DNA of 32,475 nt from Cyanobacteriota bacterium (lineage in GTDB: Bacteria; Cyanobacteriota; Cyanobacteriia; PCC-6307; Cyanobiaceae). Under the pieces are notes generated by a model. It ran no database searches. It saw nothing but the letters and a program-made list of their open reading frames with translations, and was not told the origin of the DNA. Location of the stretch: assembly GCA_026389335.1 (NCBI GenBank), contig JAPLIB010000020.1, positions 1 to 32,475 of the forward strand, written 5' to 3'. Positions within the stretch are counted from its first letter, which is position 1. Each line of letters begins with the position of its first letter. The translations under genes and the position numbers were made by a program. Positions 9,213-18,326 of the stretch are shown here, one piece after another.

Positions 9213-9216
9213 AGCC

Positions 9217-9234
9217 GGCTGGCCGAAACCAGCC
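9217..9234 (+). terminator. Possible argG terminator hairpin
   Basis: Five bases after the argG stop, GGCTGG and CCAGCC form a 6-bp stem with a 6-base loop. No T-run follows, so this is only a possible terminator. The downstream gene is convergent. Confidence 0.3.
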
Positions 9235-9271
9235 TGAATCCGGTCAGCCGTAGCGATCCGGATTGATTCGG

Positions 9272-10018
9272 TTAAGGGGCGGCCGGCCGCCCCATTCTCA
9301 GCACCTTGCGCAAGGTCTCACCCAGGAGGCTGCGCCGGGGTGGCTCCGACAGGCAGGCCAGGGAGGCTGGCAGCAGCAGCCGGCTGGGCCTGGTCTCCAC
9401 CGCTGGCGCCCCTGGAGCGAGCGTGTACACCTGCTCCCTGAGAACCTGATTGTCGGCCAGCAGCCGTTGTTGCTGATCGAGCGTGGACTGCAGGCGCTGC
9501 CGGAATTTGCGCTCAAAGATCTCCGGTAGGTCTTCAAGCATCTCGTGCAAAGCCGCTGCCTCAGCACGGGCGGCGGCCAGTTCCAACTCCAGGCGCTGCA
9601 CGGTGAGGGCCTGGGCGGCTTCAGTGGCCTGGGCGGCGGCAGCGGCCCCATCGGCAAGCCGCGCCGTGGCCGCCGGAACTGCTGCGGCTGGGACCGTTGC
9701 GCCTGTCGGCAGGGGGTGCTGCGCTGCCGCGCTGGGCCCGTCCGGATTCAGGGGCGGCACGGGCGGCGGTGGCGGCGGCGGCGGTGGGCCGAGGCCCCCG
9801 CCAGGAGACGGATCTGGCCCGGCCTGTGGACTTCCTGGGGCAGTGGCGGAGGGTTGGCTGCCGTTTTCGCGTTCCCACCAACGGCGGTCCACATCGCCAG
9901 CCTCCCGCCCCAGGCGCCACTCGGGACCCATGCCCGGGGGACGGTTTCGCAAGCCGGAACTGGCCTCACCGGAATCATTCACGCCCGACCCGCCCATGTG
10001 GGCGGACTTTAAGGGCAT
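9272..10018 (-). CDS. Hypothetical protein: proline-rich N-half, coiled-coil C-half
   Basis: The C-terminal half has a predicted coiled coil (LTVQRLELELAAARAEAAAL, then EIFERKFRQRLQSTLDQQQR and NQVLREQVYTL) and a short basic C-terminus. The N-terminal half contains a run of nine prolines, encoded by a GGC/GGT-like simple repeat near 9765-9790 on the plus strand, and a tryptophan-containing motif (DVDRRWWERENGS). No membrane segment or enzymatic motif is seen. The start is uncertain: ATGs at 10018, 9997 and 9931 lack clear ribosome binding sites, and the last fits best with the protein-like part. It lies downstream of rpsF on the same strand, after a likely terminator. Function unknown. Confidence 0.6.
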   Translation of the reverse strand: MPLKSAHMGGSGVNDSGEASSGLRNRPPGMGPEWRLGREAGDVDRRWWERENGSQPSATAPGSPQAGPDPSPGGGLGPPPPPPPPPVPPLNPDGPSAAAQHPLPTGATVPAAAVPAATARLADGAAAAAQATEAAQALTVQRLELELAAARAEAAALHEMLEDLPEIFERKFRQRLQSTLDQQQRLLADNQVLREQVYTLAPGAPAVETRPSRLLLPASLACLSEPPRRSLLGETLRKVLRMGRPAAP

Positions 10019-10045
10019 TGGATTCGGTTCACAAGGACAGACGAA

Positions 10046-10083
10046 AGCGCTGGAGCAGCCCCGATTGAGGCCGCTCCAGCGCT
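10046..10083 (-). terminator. Likely rpsF terminator hairpin
   Basis: A perfect 11-bp inverted repeat (10046-10056 with 10073-10083), extended by three more pairs after one mismatch, starts 23 bases downstream of the rpsF stop. On the minus strand it is followed by a short TTTCGTCT tract. It is strong as a hairpin and weak as a T-run. Confidence 0.6.
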
Positions 10084-10105
10084 GGAACTCCGTCCCGGAT
10101 GGGCT

Positions 10106-10483
10106 TCAGACCTCGACGGTTTCGGTGGCGGCTGCCACGCTTTCACCGGCGCCGCTGGACGACGTTGTCACGGCCCGGGGGGTGGGCAGGGGGCCGTCCT
10201 GCTTGACGGTGAGATAGCGGATCACATCTTCGGAGAGGCGCATGGCCCGCTCCAGGGGTGACACCTGCTGGCCGTCACCGTTGTGATTGAGCTGCACATA
10301 GATGCCTTCGCGGTGCTTGGCGATGGTGTATGCAAGACGCCGCTTGCCCCGCATCTGGGTGTCAAGCACCTCACCGCCGGCTTCGATGACGATGTCGCGG
10401 TATTTGGTGACGTGAGTTTCAACCTCCTCCTCCGGAATGTCCGGGCGAAGGATGTACATCGTTTCGTAGTAGGGCTGGCTCAT
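10106..10483 (-). CDS. rpsF: 30S ribosomal protein S6
   Basis: S6 binds 16S rRNA with S18 in the small-subunit platform. The product starts [15 protein letters not shown] and shows the S6 pattern: [34 protein letters not shown] with the conserved basic strand, the [13 protein letters not shown] helix, and then a low-complexity tail of about 25 residues rich in Ser, Ala, Val and Thr. At 125 residues it is a little longer than the minimal family because of this tail. It is transcribed toward argG, a neighbourhood I recall from picocyanobacteria. Confidence 0.96.
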   Translation of the reverse strand: MSQPYYETMYILRPDIPEEEVETHVTKYRDIVIEAGGEVLDTQMRGKRRLAYTIAKHREGIYVQLNHNGDGQQVSPLERAMRLSEDVIRYLTVKQDGPLPTPRAVTTSSSGAGESVAAATETVEV

Positions 10484-10593
10484 GGTCGGTAGCGTCGTGG
10501 TCGCCTGCGCGAGGGGCTGAGGGAAAGCTCCATCAGCGACGGACTCGATACCCTACCCCAGGACCTGATGGCTTCTCGGGCAAGCCTTGCCGC

Positions 10594-11061
10594 TCAGTAC
10601 AGCTGCATCCGCACCGCTTCGGACACGGTGGGGATTTCGGCCTCCTTGCCCCGCAGGCTCTGCACCAGGGCAAACAGCACCAGCACCAGGGTGCCGAGGA
10701 AGATCGTGTTTTCGAGGGTGCGCACCGCGAAGCTGGCGCCCAGGGGGCCAAGCAGGGTGTCGAAGGCGAGGGTGAGCAGCACCAGCACGATGTCCAGCAG
10801 GATCGCCTGCAGGACGTTGAAGCGGATCAGGTAGGGCACCTTGCTGTTGCGCACCACGAGCAGGAACAGCGCCAGGAACAGCACCAGGCCGCCGAAGGGA
10901 ATGGCCTGCTGCAGGGTGATCACCGGCAGGGCGGGCAGGGCCAGCAGCTGCAGCACCGGAAATTGCAGCAGCAGGGCTTTGCCGAAGGGAACGGCGACGC
11001 TCAGGGGCAGCAGATAGGCCAGGCCGGCGAGCAGTCGCTGCCAGATCGGAGGTCCTTCCAT
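10594..11061 (-). CDS. Tic20 family membrane protein
   Basis: The 155-residue product has four hydrophobic helices and the block NSKVPYLIRFNVLQAILLDI, which is characteristic of cyanobacterial relatives of the plastid translocon component Tic20. The cyanobacterial role is not settled; a channel or amino-acid transport role has been discussed, so function is left open. The ATG at 11061 begins MEGPPIWQRLLAGLAYLLP. It lies 25 bases downstream of aroE on the same strand and 110 bases upstream of rpsF, so the three may form one transcription unit. Confidence 0.85.
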   Translation of the reverse strand: MEGPPIWQRLLAGLAYLLPLSVAVPFGKALLLQFPVLQLLALPALPVITLQQAIPFGGLVLFLALFLLVVRNSKVPYLIRFNVLQAILLDIVLVLLTLAFDTLLGPLGASFAVRTLENTIFLGTLVLVLFALVQSLRGKEAEIPTVSEAVRMQLY

Positions 11062-11086
11062 ATGACTTTCTGGCGTTCAGGCCAGG

Positions 11087-12040
11087 TTAGGCGGCCTCCA
11101 GCCGCTGCAGAGCGGCCTGGCGCATCACCGCCAGCGGCACCTCGGCCAGGCCAGTCCACAGCCGCAGGCTGGCGGCACCCTGGTTCACCAGCATCTCCAG
11201 CCCATCGATCGGGATGCAGCCACGTTCGGCGGCGGCCTTGAGCAGGCTGCTGGGCCGGGGCACATAGATCAGGTCGTACACCGTGCTGCCGGGCCGCAGG
11301 CTCTGCAACTGGTCCGCAGCCAGGGGGCAGCGTTTGGCCGCTTCCGGATCCTGTTTCGAGGCCATGCCGACGGGGGTGGTGTTGACGATCAGATCGCTGT
11401 CGGCCAGGGCCCCCAGCAGGGCTCCGTCGTCGTCAGTGCCGCCCCGTTCGCCGGCTGGCCAGGCAAGGGCGGCCAGTCCCGGCGCCCAGCTGCCGCAGCC
11501 GGCGATGAAGCGGGCCAGGGACTCCGGATGGCGTCCGGCCACCAGGATGCGTGCCAGTCCCAGCTCGGCCAGAGCGGCCACCACGGCCCGGGCGCTGCCA
11601 CCACAGCCCAGCACCAGGGCCTGGCGCCCGTGCCAGCGGCTGGTGCTGCCGGCGGCGGTGGCCGCCGGACTGGGGCGCAGGGGGGAGAGGAAACCCTCTA
11701 CATCCGTGTTGGTGCCGAGCCAGCCCCCCTCCGCCAGGGGCACGAGGGTGTTCACCGCCCCCAGTCGGGCCGCCAGGGGCGTCAGCCGGGTCGCCAATCG
11801 GGCCGCTTCCTGTTTGTGGGGCAGGGTCACGTTGAGCCCGCGGCAGTCGATCGCCCGCAGACCTGCCAGCACCGCAGCCAGGTCGGCGGCTGTGACCGGC
11901 AGGGCCAGGTAGGCCCAGTCGAGCCCCAAGGCGGCCAGGGCCGCGTTGTGCATCGCCGGCGAGAGGGAGTGGCGCACGGGATCCCCCAGCACCCCGGCCA
12001 GGGCTGTGGAGGCGGAAATCGGGCGGGCAGGGTTGGGCAT
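11087..12040 (-). CDS. aroE: Shikimate dehydrogenase (NADP+)
   Basis: AroE reduces 3-dehydroshikimate to shikimate in the chorismate pathway. The 317-residue product shows SLSPAMHNAAL (shikimate site), NVTLPHKQEA with the catalytic Lys, GAVNTLV, GTNTDVEGFL, the Rossmann loop LGCGGSARAV, NTTPVGM, DLIYVPRPSSLL and the C-terminal GLEMLVNQGAASLRLWTG. The ATG at 12040 (MPNPARPISAS) is taken as the start. The frame stays open far upstream, through the whole antisense of dnaK, but that part is an artefact. The gene is divergent from dnaK. Confidence 0.95.
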   Translation of the reverse strand: MPNPARPISASTALAGVLGDPVRHSLSPAMHNAALAALGLDWAYLALPVTAADLAAVLAGLRAIDCRGLNVTLPHKQEAARLATRLTPLAARLGAVNTLVPLAEGGWLGTNTDVEGFLSPLRPSPAATAAGSTSRWHGRQALVLGCGGSARAVVAALAELGLARILVAGRHPESLARFIAGCGSWAPGLAALAWPAGERGGTDDDGALLGALADSDLIVNTTPVGMASKQDPEAAKRCPLAADQLQSLRPGSTVYDLIYVPRPSSLLKAAAERGCIPIDGLEMLVNQGAASLRLWTGLAEVPLAVMRQAALQRLEAA

Positions 12041-12229
12041 CGGGCTGCAGGCGGAGCGGATCAGGGCGACGCAAAGGCCGTTCTCTTCCCCCCAGACCGT
12101 AGGCGCAGACAGGGTTGTGCCCCTCTGGAGGTACGGCAACGGTTCGGGAACCACCCCTCGCCGTGGCGCGGGGCCACTGCTGAAGATGCTTCCAGTTCTG
12201 TTTTCATTCACTCCAGGAGTTAGTAACCC
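12041..12229. promoter_or_regulatory. Divergent aroE/dnaK promoter region
   Basis: These 189 bases must contain the promoters of aroE (minus) and dnaK (plus). I looked for a CIRCE element (TTAGCACTC-N9-GAGTGCTAA) and did not find one, so HrcA control is not supported. An AGGAG at about 12214 lies 10 bases before the dnaK ATG. Confidence 0.4.
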
Positions 12230-14134
<1,905 letters not shown>

Positions 14135-14145
14135 TACCCGGCTGG

Positions 14146-14163
14146 GGCCGCCTTTTGGCGGCC
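14146..14163 (+). terminator. Hairpin just after dnaK
   Basis: GGCCGCC and GGCGGCC form a 7-bp stem around a TTTT loop, 11 bases after the dnaK stop. No T-run follows. It may stabilise the 3' end or act with the stronger terminator at 14255. Confidence 0.4.
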
Positions 14164-14254
14164 TCGCCCCCCAGCGATTGCTGGCCATGCCTCTATTGCT
14201 GGCCACGGTTCCGTGAGCGTTAGCGCTCCGATCAGTCCGTGATTGTTTCTTGAG

Positions 14255-14280
14255 GCCTCCTTGAGTCAGGAGGCTTTTTT
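14255..14280 (+). terminator. Rho-independent terminator of dnaK
   Basis: GCCTCC (14255-14260) pairs with GGAGGC (14269-14274) around an 8-base loop and is followed at once by six T residues. This is the classic intrinsic terminator form, on the dnaK strand and about 120 bases after its stop. Confidence 0.85.
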
Positions 14281-14512
14281 GTGGTCAGGTAATTGTTCTT
14301 TTCCCAGGGTCCAACCAGCCTGGGCTGTTGTCGCCGCCAGCTGGAGAGCGGGGTGGAACCTCGGGGGCGTCTTTGCTGCAAGTGGCCGACGAAGAGTGCG
14401 TGGGTGTGGATCCATCCCTGTCTCACGGCGATCTGCGTCTGCTGGCCTGCGTGAAGCCGCGGTGCAGAATCCTTGCCGTCGCTGCTCCCGGCGGGATGGG
14501 GGTGGTTATCGC
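14281..14512. other. Intergenic region between convergent dnaK and pstS
   Basis: About 230 bases after the dnaK terminator. Short open frames exist on both strands (for example 14328-14516 on plus), but none has a ribosome binding site or a protein-like composition. No RNA gene was recognised. Confidence 0.4.
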
Positions 14513-15490
14513 CTAGGGCTGCAGTGTCGCCAGGGCCGCACGCGACTGAGCCAGCACCGGCCTGGGCAGGCTCACGAAGCCGAGGGCGGAGGCACCGGCC
14601 TGGGCGGCATCGGTGAGGGTGTAACCGAAGGTCTTCTGCAGGACCGGCAGCTTGCTGCCGTTGCCGCTCTTGTAAAGCAGGATCCAGGAGAAGGTCACGA
14701 TTGGGTAGCCGGCTTCGGGATTGGGATTGCTGCCGGTGCGATCGGTGCCGAGGTCGATGGAGGCCAGGGCCGCAGCGGCGCTCTCGGTGCTGGGCTTGAC
14801 CGTTTCACCGGAGGCATTGCTGAGGCTGGCGGCCTGCAAGGCCCCTTTCACGTAGGCCGTTTCCACATAGCCGATCGCGCCATCCAGCTGGCTGAGCTGG
14901 GCCGCCACCCCTTCATTGCCCTTGGCTCCCACGCCGGTGGGCCAGGTGACGGCTTTGCCCTGGCCCGGGCCCGCCTTCCAGCTGGGGCTGATGGCAGCCA
15001 GGTGGGCCGTGAAGTTGGCGGTGGTGCCGGAACCATCGGAGCGATACACAACCTTGATCGCCTTGGCGGCGCAGCCCAGTTGCCGGTAGTCGCGGATTTT
15101 GCCCAGGAAGATGTCGGCCAGTTGCGCCTGGCTGAGCTTGAGCACGCAACCCTTGTTGTTGTAGGCCACGGCGATGGCACCGGCTGTCATCGGCAGTTGG
15201 AGCACGCCTCGGGACACCTTGGCGATTTCTGTCGCTTTCATCGGCACATCGCTGGCGGCGAAGTCGACGGTGCCGGCGACGAACTGGCGCACCCCTGCTC
15301 CTGAACCCACCGACTGATAATTGACCCGGCTTCCCTGGCTGGCTAGCTCCTGGAACCAGCGCTGGTAGATGGCGGCCGGAAAGGAGGCCCCCGCACCGGT
15401 CAGTCCTGGGCTGTTGCAGCCGACCAGACCAAGGCCGGTGCTGGCGAACACCAGGACGGAGACAAGTCTGCGGTGGGAGGGCGCCGCCAT
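14513..15490 (-). CDS. pstS: Phosphate ABC transporter, phosphate-binding lipoprotein
   Basis: PstS captures phosphate outside the membrane for the PstCAB importer. The product begins with a lipoprotein signal (lipobox LVGC, Cys25). It then shows the family's GAGASFPAAIYQRWF, the YQSVGSGAGVRQF phosphate-site block, DFAASDVPM, YRSDGSGTTANFTAHL with the second phosphate-binding loop, and IGYVETAYV. The length of 325 residues is normal. No pstC, pstA or pstB is nearby, so this is a stand-alone copy as is common in picocyanobacteria. A strong terminator sits 40 bases upstream of the start, facing into the gene. Confidence 0.95.
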   Translation of the reverse strand: MAAPSHRRLVSVLVFASTGLGLVGCNSPGLTGAGASFPAAIYQRWFQELASQGSRVNYQSVGSGAGVRQFVAGTVDFAASDVPMKATEIAKVSRGVLQLPMTAGAIAVAYNNKGCVLKLSQAQLADIFLGKIRDYRQLGCAAKAIKVVYRSDGSGTTANFTAHLAAISPSWKAGPGQGKAVTWPTGVGAKGNEGVAAQLSQLDGAIGYVETAYVKGALQAASLSNASGETVKPSTESAAAALASIDLGTDRTGSNPNPEAGYPIVTFSWILLYKSGNGSKLPVLQKTFGYTLTDAAQAGASALGFVSLPRPVLAQSRAALATLQP

Positions 15491-15529
15491 GAAGGATCCG
15501 ATCGATCAGATTGGACCTTAGGGCACCTC

Positions 15530-15549
15530 AAAAAAGCGCCGATGGCGCT
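15530..15549 (-). terminator. Rho-independent terminator upstream of pstS, downstream of thiO
   Basis: On the minus strand AGCGCC, a 3-base loop and GGCGCT are followed by a run of six T residues (the last stem T counts in the run). The position is 85 bases after the thiO stop and 40 bases before the pstS ATG. It may simply end the psbQ-thiO transcript, or it may attenuate pstS if the pstS promoter lies further upstream. Confidence 0.85.
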
Positions 15550-15633
15550 CACTTTTGCTCAGGTCAAGCAAGTTTTTGAGAGGGTATCTCGCGTAGCGCG
15601 ACTCTGAAGACCCGTGATTTTTCGAGCTGCCCC

Positions 15634-16776
15634 TCAGGCGTAGGTCGTGTTGGCCTCAATCTGCTCCACCACCCAGGCGGCCGTCGCCGGCGTCAGCAGC
15701 ACCCCATTGCGGTAGTGGCCGCTCGCCAGCAGCACTCCCGGGGCGATCGCCTCCAGCACGGGGGCCGGCCGGGCGATCGGCCTGGGTCTCAGCCCTTGCC
15801 AGCGCCTGCGTTCCCGCGCTTGCTGCAGCCAGGCCGGTGCCGTGCCATTGAGGCTGCGCAAGGCTTCAAGGGTGCTGGCATCGGCGCGCTGGCCCGGCTC
15901 CAGCGTCGCCCCGAGCCAGAAGCACTGGCCGCCGGGCAGATCGGGCCGGGGGATCAGGTTGGCGCCCTGCCAATGGATGACGCCTGGCCAGCTCCACCCC
16001 GCTGCGCTGGCCGGGGCAGCCGCATCGTGACGTTCCAGTTCTAGGGCCTGGCCCAGCACCGGCTCCAGCGCCAGCTCCTGGCCCAGGCTGGCCAGCAGCT
16101 CTGCCAGGCCGAGCCCAGCGGCCAGCACCACCCAGGCGGCTTCGCAGTGGCCGCCGCCCTTGAGCGACACCCGCCAGCCCGCACCGCGCTTCTCCACGGC
16201 CGTGGCGATGCCGTGGAGGGGCGTGATTCCCAACCGGGCGGCGTCCTTGCCGATTGCCTCCAGGGCCTGGCCCGGATCTAGCTGGCCGTCGTTACGGCTG
16301 TGCAAGCCGCCCAGGGCGCCGCTCGGCAGGTCTGGACTGAGCGACTCCAGCCGCGATCGATCCCAGAGCTCCAGGCCCAGGGATTGGCGGCGGGGATCGC
16401 TGATCAGCAGTCGCTGCCGTTCCTGGTCGGCGGCGTTGGCCGCCAGCAGCAGCAGCCCCTGGCGCCAGGCGATCGGCAGATCGCGAGCGGCGAGCTCCTG
16501 GCGCCAGCTGCTCCAAAGGTCGAGGCTGTGTTGGCGCAGGCGCCAGCTGCAGCCGCTGCTGCGATGGAACACCCGTGCCATCAGCACCCCCAGGGCCGCC
16601 TGGCTGCCATTGGGCTGGTCCGGGCTGGTGCCGGCGTCGATCAGCTGGACCTGGTGGCCGCGCAGGCCGAGTCGCCAGGCGCAGCCCAGGCCCACCAAGC
16701 CGGCGCCCACGACGATGACGCTGCGGGGTTGGGACCTGGGGTTGGTGCTGGCTGAGGCGGGCTCAGCCTTGCTCAC
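15634..16776 (-). CDS. thiO: FAD-dependent amino-acid oxidase, glycine oxidase ThiO-like
   Basis: ThiO oxidises glycine to the imine used for the thiazole of thiamine. The 380-residue protein has the dinucleotide loop VVGAGLVGLGCAWRLGLRG, a GSQAALGVLMARVFH segment near the flavin, VVLAAGLGLAELL, a LRPRPIARPAPVLEAI block and the C-terminal GHYRNGVLLTPATA typical of DAO-family glycine oxidases. The fit is to the DAO superfamily for certain; ThiO is the likeliest member from the C-terminal GHYRNG motif. The gene starts 4 bases after the psbQ stop, so it is almost surely cotranscribed with psbQ. Confidence 0.8.
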   Translation of the reverse strand: MSKAEPASASTNPRSQPRSVIVVGAGLVGLGCAWRLGLRGHQVQLIDAGTSPDQPNGSQAALGVLMARVFHRSSGCSWRLRQHSLDLWSSWRQELAARDLPIAWRQGLLLLAANAADQERQRLLISDPRRQSLGLELWDRSRLESLSPDLPSGALGGLHSRNDGQLDPGQALEAIGKDAARLGITPLHGIATAVEKRGAGWRVSLKGGGHCEAAWVVLAAGLGLAELLASLGQELALEPVLGQALELERHDAAAPASAAGWSWPGVIHWQGANLIPRPDLPGGQCFWLGATLEPGQRADASTLEALRSLNGTAPAWLQQARERRRWQGLRPRPIARPAPVLEAIAPGVLLASGHYRNGVLLTPATAAWVVEQIEANTTYA

Positions 16777-16780
16777 CGGT

Positions 16781-17320
16781 TCAGACCTGCTTGAGATCGA
16801 TCTTCACCTGCTCGGGCAGCCCCTGGGCATAGAGGCCAAAGCCACTGGCCACCTTGATATAGGCCTTGCGCAGGGCCTCGCCGTCCTGGAGGCGGGCGGC
16901 CTCATCGAGCTGGGCGAGGGCGGTCTTGAGCTTGTTGGCGCGGGCTTCGGCATCGGCCTGGTCGGCGGGCAGCAGCAGGCGATTGATGTAGAGCATCTCG
17001 CGGCTCACTTCCTGCATCGGCCCGTGGATCAGGTTGCGGGTGAACACCCAGTTGCGCGCATTGACCAGTGCGGCCAGTTCGGGCAGGCGATCGCGGGCGT
17101 CCAGGAAGCCCTCCGCCTGGCGCTCAATCGCCGCCAGGTTGTCGGGGCTGATCGTGGCGGCGGCCTTGGACTGGCTGTCGCAGGCCACCAGAGACACACT
17201 CAGCACCACGGCCAGAACCAGCAGCAGCAGCCTGCTCAGACCCTGAAGCAGGCTGCTGGCAGCGGAACCGATCCCCAAAGGTTCGGACGCAGCGGACTCC
17301 GCGGACATGCTCACGGCCAT
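16781..17320 (-). CDS. psbQ: Photosystem II lipoprotein PsbQ (CyanoQ)
   Basis: CyanoQ is a lumen-side lipoprotein that helps stabilise the oxygen-evolving side of photosystem II. Seen: a hydrophobic signal ending in lipobox LVAC (Cys47), then the four-helix-bundle region with ARNWVFTRNLIHGPMQEVSREM and a helical C-terminus (QLDEAARLQDGEALRKAYIK) ending in KIDLKQV. I chose the ATG at 17320; another ATG at 17308 would shorten the protein by four residues, and neither has a clear ribosome binding site. The frame runs on to 17575, but the part before 17320 does not look like protein. Confidence 0.88.
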   Translation of the reverse strand: MAVSMSAESAASEPLGIGSAASSLLQGLSRLLLLVLAVVLSVSLVACDSQSKAAATISPDNLAAIERQAEGFLDARDRLPELAALVNARNWVFTRNLIHGPMQEVSREMLYINRLLLPADQADAEARANKLKTALAQLDEAARLQDGEALRKAYIKVASGFGLYAQGLPEQVKIDLKQV

Positions 17321-17477
17321 GGTGTAGGCGGTCGGTTCGGTTTGGCGACTGTACTGAGCGTGATGGGTTTCCAGGGCTGCTCTGTAGCCCCTCGCAACAG
17401 CCTTAGGCCATGGGGTGTTCTGGGGCTCATGGGCCTTGGCTCTGCTGACGCCACAATGGCCATGGCCTCGAGGTGTC

Positions 17478-18326
17478 ATGCGTTCTCCAACCGCGATCCT
17501 GCAGCTGATCTGCCCCGATCGTCCCGGTCTGGTCAGCGAGCTCTCGGGCTGGGTGGCGGCCAATGGCGGCAACATCCGCCATGCCGATCACCACACCGAT
17601 GCCGGTGCCGGCCTGTTTCTCAGCCGCATCGAGTGGGGGCTAGAGGGTTTCGGTCTGCCGCGTGAGGCGATCGCGCCGGCCGTCGTCGCCCTGGGGGCTC
17701 GCCTGGGTGGTGAAGGGCAGGTGCATTTCTCCGATGTATTGCCCCGGGTGGCGATCTTCGTGAGCCGCCAGAGCCATGGCCTGCTGGACCTGCTCTGGCG
17801 CACCCGTTCCGGTGAGCTGCCGATGCAGGTGCCGCTGGTGCTGTCCAACCATGCCGATCTGCAGGCGGAGGCCGGTGGCGCCCGTTTCGTGCACACACCG
17901 GTCAGCGCGGCCACGCGGGCGGCGGTGGAGCAGCAGCAGCTGGCCCTATTAGCCGAACACGACATCGAGCTGGTGGTGCTGGCCAAATACATGCAGGTGC
18001 TCAGCGCTGATTTCCTGGCCCGTTTCGGCACCGTGATCAACATTCACCATTCCTTCCTGCCCGCCTTCCAGGGGGCCCAGCCTTATCACCGGGCCTGGGA
18101 GCGAGGGGTGAAGTTGATTGGCGCCACGGCCCATTTCGTGACCGAAGAACTTGATGGTGGACCGATCATTGAGCAGGCCACCGTGCATGTGAGCCATCGC
18201 GATGAGGTGGACGATTTGATCCGCAAGGGACGGGACACCGAGCGCCTGGCCTTGTCCCGCGCTGTGCGTCTCTATCTGCGGCGGCAGGTGATGGTGTACC
18301 GCGGCCGTACGGCCGTGTTTGATTGA
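17478..18326 (+). CDS. purU: Formyltetrahydrofolate deformylase
   Basis: PurU hydrolyses 10-formyl-THF to THF and formate. The 282-residue protein has an N-terminal ACT-like domain (ILQLICPDRPGLVSELSGWV) and a C-terminal formyl-transferase-type catalytic domain with VLSNHADL, VVLAKYMQVLS and the NIHHSFLPAFQGAQPYHRAWERG block, followed by TAHFVTEELDGGPIIEQ. The Asn, His and Asp expected at the active site are present. The ATG at 17478 gives the family start. Its stop overlaps the TTG start of the next gene. Formate from PurU can feed PurT, encoded at 4.3 kb. Confidence 0.95.
   Translation: MRSPTAILQLICPDRPGLVSELSGWVAANGGNIRHADHHTDAGAGLFLSRIEWGLEGFGLPREAIAPAVVALGARLGGEGQVHFSDVLPRVAIFVSRQSHGLLDLLWRTRSGELPMQVPLVLSNHADLQAEAGGARFVHTPVSAATRAAVEQQQLALLAEHDIELVVLAKYMQVLSADFLARFGTVINIHHSFLPAFQGAQPYHRAWERGVKLIGATAHFVTEELDGGPIIEQATVHVSHRDEVDDLIRKGRDTERLALSRAVRLYLRRQVMVYRGRTAVFD

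Noticed and set aside
12041-12229. Possible CIRCE/HrcA element before dnaK
   Set aside because: No inverted repeat resembling TTAGCACTC-N9-GAGTGCTAA was found.
14328-14516. A 62-codon plus-strand frame after the dnaK terminator
   Set aside because: No ribosome binding site, no protein-like pattern, and it runs into the end of pstS.
15550-15633. Possible Pho box before pstS
   Set aside because: Only one half site resembling CTTAACCT (CTTGACCT, minus strand) is present; the neighbouring 11-base-spaced positions do not match.
15743-15750. HIP1-like octamers GCGATCGC
   Set aside because: About four copies were seen in the window (for example here and near 17087, 17667 and 24192), which is only modestly above chance at this base composition, so they were not used as evidence.
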